Positions 21,604 through 26,456 of a DNA stretch of 26,456 bases are shown here, in pieces. The notes below the pieces were generated by a model that worked only from the letters and a program-made list of their open reading frames with translations, was not told the origin of the DNA and ran no database searches. Both the position numbers and the translations under genes were made by a program. Origin of the DNA: CALGLS01 sp047626155 (GTDB lineage: Bacteria; Bacteroidota; Bacteroidia; Chitinophagales; Saprospiraceae); assembly GCA_047626155.1 (NCBI GenBank), contig JBLHRR010000068.1, positions 1 to 26,456 of the forward strand, in the 5' to 3' direction. How positions within the stretch are numbered: position 1 is the first letter of the stretch; each line of letters starts with the position of its first letter.

Positions 21604-24318
21604 ATGAAAAAGTATACAACACTTTTGCTCTCTGTTCTCTTTAGTGTAACAATCTACGCACAAAATTTCATTCCTTATTTAGAAGATAGTCTGTACGGGT
21701 TTTCGCTACCTGACGGCCAGTTGGTGATTCCAGCAAGCTTTGACGAAGTAGCTTTTTTTAATGACACAGGATTGGCAGCGGTTAGAAGGGGGGATTATTG
21801 GTCATTAGTAAATAAATCTGGGAAAGTTGTACTACCATTTGAGTCCGAAGAGCCGATTGCATTGCGCTATTTTAATCAAGACAATAGAAAAGCTACCGCT
21901 AATTTTGATGCGTCTGATATTTCTAATAAGATTGCCCGATTGAGATTAGCCTATATCAATGAAAATGAATTTCGGGTGTTAAACTTAGAGGACTGGGAAT
22001 ACTCTGCTGTTTTTGAAACAGGGTTTAATTATGGCATGTTTGCGTCGAACAAAATTTATGAGTATGAGACTATTTTCCGTTGTGGCTTTTTGGTCGCCAA
22101 ATCTCAATCGGGAATTTCCATCTTAGACGAGGAGGGGAAAGTTATTATTTCTAAAATAAATCAAATTTTAATTTTAGATGAAAATCATTTCCGATACGCT
22201 AAAGCAAAAGAGGCATTTTATATTTATAACAAAAGGAATGGGACTGAATTGAAAATTCCGGGAAGAAATATTTTCCCAATTCCAGAAAGTGAACTTTTTA
22301 TCGTTTCAGATTTTCATGATCGAATTTTTCACGACAGGGAAATATCTACTGGCAGACTTTTTAATAGAGGAAATAGAAAGACAATTGTCATAAATGATGC
22401 GGGCGAACTTGTCATTGACAGCATTTATGAAATGATAAGGCCATACGGCAAAAGCGAGTTGATAGCTTTTAAAGACAGTCTCTGGAATTTAATCGACTAC
22501 GATGGCGAATTGCTTAAGGCAGGAAAGTATTTTAATATTTATCGAAAAAATAAAACAAAATTATTAGCTCAGTATACCAATGGTCAATGGCTTTATGTAG
22601 ATAATGATTGGAACCCACTTAATAAGAACAGTTATACTAGGATTCGGAACTCTAACAATCAAGATTTATTTTATACTCATAAAGGAGAATTAGCAACTAT
22701 TTCAGATAGCAATGACCAAGAGATAATCAGTTATCCAGCTGAGTCCATCAATAAAATTGGTTCTGATTTATTTCAAATAAAGAAAGGCGATAAAAAAGGA
22801 GTAATTGATTCAGATAAGAACATTATTTTACCTTGTATTTATGACAAAATCGAATTGAGATATAGATTGTTCGAAGTTGAGTTGGATGGTAAGACGGGAT
22901 TGTATAAGAAGAATGGTCAGGAAATCATTCCTCCGACTTATCAAAAAATTCGTATTCAAGATGAGTTTCATTATAAGTATTATACTCTCCATCAAGAGGA
23001 GAAGAAAGAATTTTATAATTACGATTGGCAGAAGGTAAGCTCCGTTTCAGATCACAGACGAAAACATCGCCTGAAATCCCGAGTGAAGAAAAGTAAAAAG
23101 CCCATATTAGAATTTCAAGAAGAAGGCAAAACGTATTTTTACAATCAGGAGGAAAAATTAATTGGGACTACAACAAGAAGGTCGGACTGCGGGTATGTTC
23201 TTTCTGACTCCAGTTATTTATGCCTGTTATCTGTTGATGAAGAAGGCAAGGTCGAAGTATTAAAACCCGATGGCTCTTATCTATTTGACTCGCTGGATGT
23301 CTTAGACCAAGAGACAAGAACAACTAATTTAAGGACAGGGCTGTTTTCGGTATTAGATAAACAGGGCCATAACGGAATCATCAATCATAAAAGCCAATGG
23401 ATTATTAAGCCTGCAGCGCAACTTATCTATGAGATAAACCCCAATTACATTCTTGTCCAAAAAAATAATCTTTATTTTACTTACGACCATGAAGGAAAGC
23501 TTATTCAGGAAGAGGGTTTTGCAATTCTTCGTGGCAAGTTTAGAAAAAGAGAATTACGGTATGTTGGTCATATCGAAGAGGACAAAACTTACCAAGTGAT
23601 CAGACCAGAAACTTGTGGTAACGAAACAGCCGACACCCTGACCAGACGCTACACTAAAGGAGGGTATATAGACCAATATGGCCAAATAAAAATCCCTTTG
23701 GAATATTCACAAACAAAGGTAAATGGAAATAGCATTACCCTTGTCAAAGGCTATAAGGAAGGAGAACGAGAGACTTTTCTTTTCAGTAGAGATGGCAGTG
23801 AATTAAAACTGAAAACCAATTATGATTTCATCAGGCAGCTTGCAACGAACTTGAACGCGTTTACTTTAAATGGCAAAGAAGGCCTTATAGATGATTCAGG
23901 AAAAATACTGTTAGATACTTATTATCTAAAAATACATGTGCTTGCCAAAGAATATTTTTTTGGTGGTTTAACAAAAGATAGACATTTAGACCTTCTAAAT
24001 AATAAAGGAGAAGTAATTGTCGAAAACATTTTTGATCGGCTAAAACAGGATATGAAATCTCGAAGTGATTACCTCTACAGGCTTGAAGACGGTTATCATC
24101 TTTTGTATTTGAAAGATGGAACCTTTGTATTAAAACCAGATGGAAATATACACATGGAGATACAAAGTAAAACCATCTACCCCTTGAATCTTACTCATAA
24201 TTATGAATTATTGAGCGCCGAAAATAAAAAGACTTGCCAGTTTTTTCTGAAAAATGAAGAGGAAGATGGGAGTTATTATTATACGGATTACGAAAAGAAG
24301 AAGGTTTATAAGCGTTGA
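21604..24318 (+). CDS. Secreted WG-repeat protein (904 aa)
   Basis: This large exported protein has a signal peptide (about 1-20, ending IYAQ) and many diverged WG/KWG-type repeats (PF14903-like). The repeats follow the scheme [W/Y/G][G/S][L/V/F]x[N/D]xxGxx[V/I][I/L]P..[Y/F]xx[I/V]. Examples are LYGFSLPDGQLVIPASFDEV (about 29-48), YWSLVNKSGKVVLP (about 65-78), KGVIDSDKNIILPCIYDKI (about 398-416), KTGLYKKNGQEIIPPTYQKI (about 429-448), NGIINHKSQWIIKP (about 590-603), GYIDQYGQIKIPLEY (about 686-700) and EGLIDDSGKILLDTYY (about 759-774). There is no T9SS sorting domain, so it is probably periplasmic or outer-membrane associated. The family's molecular function is unknown; repeats of this type are generally thought to mediate binding. 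It is monocistronic and convergent with pntB. Confidence 0.85.
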   Translation: MKKYTTLLLSVLFSVTIYAQNFIPYLEDSLYGFSLPDGQLVIPASFDEVAFFNDTGLAAVRRGDYWSLVNKSGKVVLPFESEEPIALRYFNQDNRKATANFDASDISNKIARLRLAYINENEFRVLNLEDWEYSAVFETGFNYGMFASNKIYEYETIFRCGFLVAKSQSGISILDEEGKVIISKINQILILDENHFRYAKAKEAFYIYNKRNGTELKIPGRNIFPIPESELFIVSDFHDRIFHDREISTGRLFNRGNRKTIVINDAGELVIDSIYEMIRPYGKSELIAFKDSLWNLIDYDGELLKAGKYFNIYRKNKTKLLAQYTNGQWLYVDNDWNPLNKNSYTRIRNSNNQDLFYTHKGELATISDSNDQEIISYPAESINKIGSDLFQIKKGDKKGVIDSDKNIILPCIYDKIELRYRLFEVELDGKTGLYKKNGQEIIPPTYQKIRIQDEFHYKYYTLHQEEKKEFYNYDWQKVSSVSDHRRKHRLKSRVKKSKKPILEFQEEGKTYFYNQEEKLIGTTTRRSDCGYVLSDSSYLCLLSVDEEGKVEVLKPDGSYLFDSLDVLDQETRTTNLRTGLFSVLDKQGHNGIINHKSQWIIKPAAQLIYEINPNYILVQKNNLYFTYDHEGKLIQEEGFAILRGKFRKRELRYVGHIEEDKTYQVIRPETCGNETADTLTRRYTKGGYIDQYGQIKIPLEYSQTKVNGNSITLVKGYKEGERETFLFSRDGSELKLKTNYDFIRQLATNLNAFTLNGKEGLIDDSGKILLDTYYLKIHVLAKEYFFGGLTKDRHLDLLNNKGEVIVENIFDRLKQDMKSRSDYLYRLEDGYHLLYLKDGTFVLKPDGNIHMEIQSKTIYPLNLTHNYELLSAENKKTCQFFLKNEEEDGSYYYTDYEKKKVYKR

Positions 24319-24333
24319 GCAGCTTAACAGCGT

Positions 24334-24392
24334 GTAAAAAAAACAACCTCTTTTACCAATCCCACAATATGGTGAGGCAAAAGGTGTTATTG
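24334..24392 (-). terminator. Terminator between convergent WG-repeat gene and pntB
   Basis: On the minus strand AACACCTTTTGCC (24388-24376) can pair with GGTAAAAGAGGTTGTT (24357-24342), a stem with two small bulges, and then runs into TTTTTTTT (complement of 24336-24343). The run of T makes it a good terminator for pntB. It might also serve the WG-repeat gene on the plus strand, where GGTTTT follows. Confidence 0.55.
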
Positions 24393-24404
24393 GTTTTCTA
24401 AATC

Positions 24405-25799
24405 CTACGCCGTCAAAAATCCATTAATCTTCGACACCGAATCCTTCGCATCGCCATACAACATCTCTGTATTTTCTTTAAAAAATAACGGATTCTGAAC
24501 TCCCGCATAACCTGTGGCCATAGATCGTTTCATAACAATCACCGTCTTCGCATTCCAAACCTTCAAGACCGGCATTCCATAAATCGGGCTATTCGGATCA
24601 TCTTCCGCGCCTGGGTTTACAATATCATTTGCACCGATGACTAAGACCACATCTGTTTCCGGAAGGTCGTCATTGATTTCATCCATTTCCATGACAATGT
24701 CATAAGGCACATTGGCTTCCGCCAACAGTACATTCATATGTCCTGGCAAACGACCCGCTACGGGATGAATACCAAAACGTACATTCTTTCCTTTCTTTTT
24801 TAAATCCTCCACCATGGCATAAACCGGGAACTGCGCCTTCGCCACCGCCATTCCATAACCCGGAACAATAACCACTTCCTTCGCTTCTTCTAACACCGAA
24901 GCTACATCCTGATGATTTGTAGCCGTAACCTCTCCTGTAATCTCCTTAGCTTCGCCCGTAGGCGCATTTCCAAAACCACCGAAGATGACGGACCAGAAAG
25001 AACGATTCATCGCATCACACATGATGATGGAAAGAATGGCCCCAGAGGAACCAACCAAGGCCCCTGTTACAATCAGTAAATCATTGCCCAACATAAAACC
25101 TGCTGCTGCTGCTGCCCAACCCGAGTAAGAGTTCAACATAGATACTACCACCGGCATGTCTGCTCCGCCAATGGCCATTACCAACATGACTCCAATGAAG
25201 CAAGCAATCGCCGTCATGATGTACAAATACATCATACCACCAAGTCCTGCGGCCTGCACGAAAAAGACAGCGAGTACAAGACAAGCAATGACCAACAATA
25301 TATTTACAAGATGCCGGCCCGTGTAAGCCAATGGCTTTGATCGTATCTTTCCTTCCAGTTTTCCCCAGGCTACGATAGAGCCCGTAAAAGTGATGGCTCC
25401 AATGAAGACTCCGATAAATATTTCTACCAAATGAATAGTGTGAGCAGTTCCTTCAAGTAGCTGCGTATGTGGATCAAGGTAGGAACCGAAGCCAACCAAA
25501 ACGGCGGCGAGCCCTACAAAACTATGAAGGATCGCTACGAGCTGTGGCATAGAAGTCATCTCGACTTTTCGCGCCAACAAAATGCCAATCACTGAAGCGA
25601 TCGCAATAGCCGCAATAATATAAGCCTGCCCTTCTACCCCTTCCCCCAAGACAGTTGACAAGATCGCGATGATCATTCCGACGATGCCATAAAGGACACC
25701 TCTCTTTGCGGATTCCTGCGAAGACAGGCCACCCAAACTTAGTATAAATAAGATACTAGCAAAGAGATAAGAAGCTAATTGTATTTCTGATGATATCAT
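24405..25799 (-). CDS. pntB: NAD(P) transhydrogenase, beta subunit
   Basis: PntB is the NADP(H)-binding subunit of the proton-translocating transhydrogenase, which uses the proton-motive force to transfer hydride from NADH to NADP+. The 464-aa protein has about nine membrane helices in its N-terminal 270 residues, including GGADMPVVVSMLNSYSGWAAAAAGF (about 211-235). The soluble dIII domain follows with VPGYGMAVAKAQ (about 292-303), HPVAGRLPGHMNVLLAEA (about 327-344), VIGANDIVNPGA (about 386-397), IYGMPVLKVW, and the NADP-binding KRSMATGYAGVQNPLF near 424-439. It is complete and of normal length. It lies 159 bp downstream of pntA on the same strand, with an inverted-repeat element in the gap. 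Confidence 0.97.
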   Translation of the reverse strand: MISSEIQLASYLFASILFILSLGGLSSQESAKRGVLYGIVGMIIAILSTVLGEGVEGQAYIIAAIAIASVIGILLARKVEMTSMPQLVAILHSFVGLAAVLVGFGSYLDPHTQLLEGTAHTIHLVEIFIGVFIGAITFTGSIVAWGKLEGKIRSKPLAYTGRHLVNILLVIACLVLAVFFVQAAGLGGMMYLYIMTAIACFIGVMLVMAIGGADMPVVVSMLNSYSGWAAAAAGFMLGNDLLIVTGALVGSSGAILSIIMCDAMNRSFWSVIFGGFGNAPTGEAKEITGEVTATNHQDVASVLEEAKEVVIVPGYGMAVAKAQFPVYAMVEDLKKKGKNVRFGIHPVAGRLPGHMNVLLAEANVPYDIVMEMDEINDDLPETDVVLVIGANDIVNPGAEDDPNSPIYGMPVLKVWNAKTVIVMKRSMATGYAGVQNPLFFKENTEMLYGDAKDSVSKINGFLTA

Positions 25800-25825
25800 T
25801 GACTTTAGATCTAGTTGATTTGTTA

Positions 25826-25923
25826 AACCACAAAGGACACGAAGTTTTTACCGTATATAATAAGTGAAATGCTTTAGCATTTCTATGCTTTTTACTTTGT
25901 GCAACGCTGTGCCCTTTGTGGTT
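25826..25923. repeat. 98-bp inverted-repeat element between pntA and pntB
   Basis: The ends AACCACAAAGGACAC (25826-25840) and GTGCCCTTTGTGGTT (25909-25923) are inverted repeats matching at 14 of 15 positions. Inside, GAAATGC-TTTA-GCATTTC (25866-25883) is a perfect 7-bp hairpin. The ACCACAAAGG(G/A)CAC end sequence resembles a dispersed repeat I associate with Bacteroidota genomes (recalled, not searched). The element fills most of the pntA-pntB gap and encodes nothing. Confidence 0.7.
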
Positions 25924-25958
25924 TTTCTTAAATTTCGCCCGAAGGGGCAAACAATTCT

Positions 25959-26456
25959 CTACTTTCGGAACATTTTTAACATCCGATGTGTCACGACAAA
26001 ACCACCGACGATATTAATGCTTGCTACCAAAATAGCAATGAATGCTAAAATAGTCATCGGGTTAGAAAAATCATTTTTGGTTTGTAGTAATCCCCCGATA
26101 ATAATGATCCCACTAATGGCATTGGTAACTGCCATCAAAGGCGTATGCAAAGAATGTGATACGTTCCATATGATTTGCCAGCCGATAAAGACCGAAAGAA
26201 CAAAGACCGTAAAGTGCTGCATGAAATCTGCCGGAGCAACCATCCCTAAGAAATACAACAAGGTTCCTACAACCACCAATGCAATCAAGGTACCCCTGCC
26301 GTTATCTGCTTTTACTTCTTTGGCGACTGCCGCAACAGGCTCCGCTGCTTTCGGTTTTGGCGGACTAACCGGAAGTGGCTCTGGTGGCCAATTGACGGCA
26401 CCATTATAAGTGACCATGGCGCGTTTGACCACGTCATCGTTCATATCTATTTTGAA
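25959..26456 (-). CDS. pntA: NAD(P) transhydrogenase, alpha subunit (partial, 5' end outside window)
   Basis: This is the C-terminal membrane part of the transhydrogenase alpha subunit, which pairs with PntB in the inner membrane. The reading frame stays open through the window edge: FKID precedes the internal Met at 26444. The segment FKIDMNDDVVKRAMVTYNG...VNWPPEP aligns in kind with the dI-dII linker of single-chain PntA. The gene is therefore most likely full-length PntA continuing beyond the window rather than a short alpha-2 protein starting at 26444. After a Pro/Ala/Lys linker come four membrane helices, including HFTVFVLSVFIGWQIIWNVSHSLHTPLMAVTNAISGI and the terminal GGFVVTHRMLKMFRK, which are highly characteristic. 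The NAD-binding domain I lies outside the window. Confidence 0.93.
   Translation of the reverse strand, partial: FKIDMNDDVVKRAMVTYNGAVNWPPEPLPVSPPKPKAAEPVAAVAKEVKADNGRGTLIALVVVGTLLYFLGMVAPADFMQHFTVFVLSVFIGWQIIWNVSHSLHTPLMAVTNAISGIIIIGGLLQTKNDFSNPMTILAFIAILVASINIVGGFVVTHRMLKMFRK

Noticed and set aside
25864..26409. 181-codon open frame antisense to pntA
   Set aside because: It is a shadow of the strongly conserved PntA membrane domain and begins inside the palindromic repeat.
25959..26444. Short stand-alone alpha-2 transhydrogenase subunit starting at 26444
   Set aside because: The frame has no stop upstream to the window edge, and the residues before the internal Met match the domain linker of single-chain PntA.
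1..26456. CRISPR arrays, tRNA, rRNA, intact insertion sequences or prophage genes
   Set aside because: I looked for regular spaced repeats, cloverleaf-like sequences and transposase, integrase or phage structural motifs and saw none. Subtle RNA genes could still be missed without a covariance search.

Overview
The window looks like a chromosomal segment of a Bacteroidota bacterium, most likely Saprospiria/Saprospiraceae-like. Three things point that way. Two secreted proteins end in type IX secretion (T9SS, Por-type A) sorting domains. The clearest promoter fits the phylum's -33 TTTG / -7 TAnnTTTG pattern, and starts are not set by Shine-Dalgarno sites. A FecR-type DUF4974 tail, a DUF4834-like miniprotein and a fused hisIE also fit. 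Placement below phylum is inference.

Layout, left to right. 1-939 (-) is a truncated Leu/Phe/Val-type amino acid dehydrogenase. 940-1312 holds two palindromic repeats. 1313-2914 (-) is a T9SS-exported sulfatase and 3043-3372 (-) a small membrane protein. 3439-10521 (-) is a complete histidine operon, hisG-D-C-B-H-A-F-IE, with most cistrons overlapping. It is preceded by a promoter (10711-10740), a 20-codon leader peptide with four consecutive His codons plus a fifth (10627-10689), and an intrinsic terminator (10563-10602). That is a complete transcription attenuator. mnmG follows at 10954-12819 (-).

From 13078 most genes are on the + strand: a T9SS-tailed protein of unknown function; on the - strand, an Abi_2-family abortive-infection gene broken by three frameshifts (14599-15501); a 474-aa conserved protein of unknown function; a 48-aa DUF4834-like membrane miniprotein; an RluA-family pseudouridine synthase; thiL; a chimeric ORF that joins ECF sigma region 2 to a membrane segment; a 1-Cys peroxiredoxin; a FecR remnant (membrane helix plus DUF4974); and a 904-aa secreted WG-repeat protein. 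The window ends with the proton-translocating transhydrogenase genes pntB and pntA (-), with pntA cut by the window edge.

The coherent systems are histidine synthesis under His-responsive attenuation and the Pnt transhydrogenase. The rest are housekeeping genes with accessory or decaying genes between them. Several short inverted-repeat elements of different families sit between genes. Two of them lie inside operons, between hisG and hisD and between pntA and pntB. I see no CRISPR array, tRNA, rRNA, intact insertion sequence or prophage. The most noteworthy items are the his attenuator with its readable antiterminator, the sigma-membrane chimera near a truncated FecR, and the decayed Abi gene.
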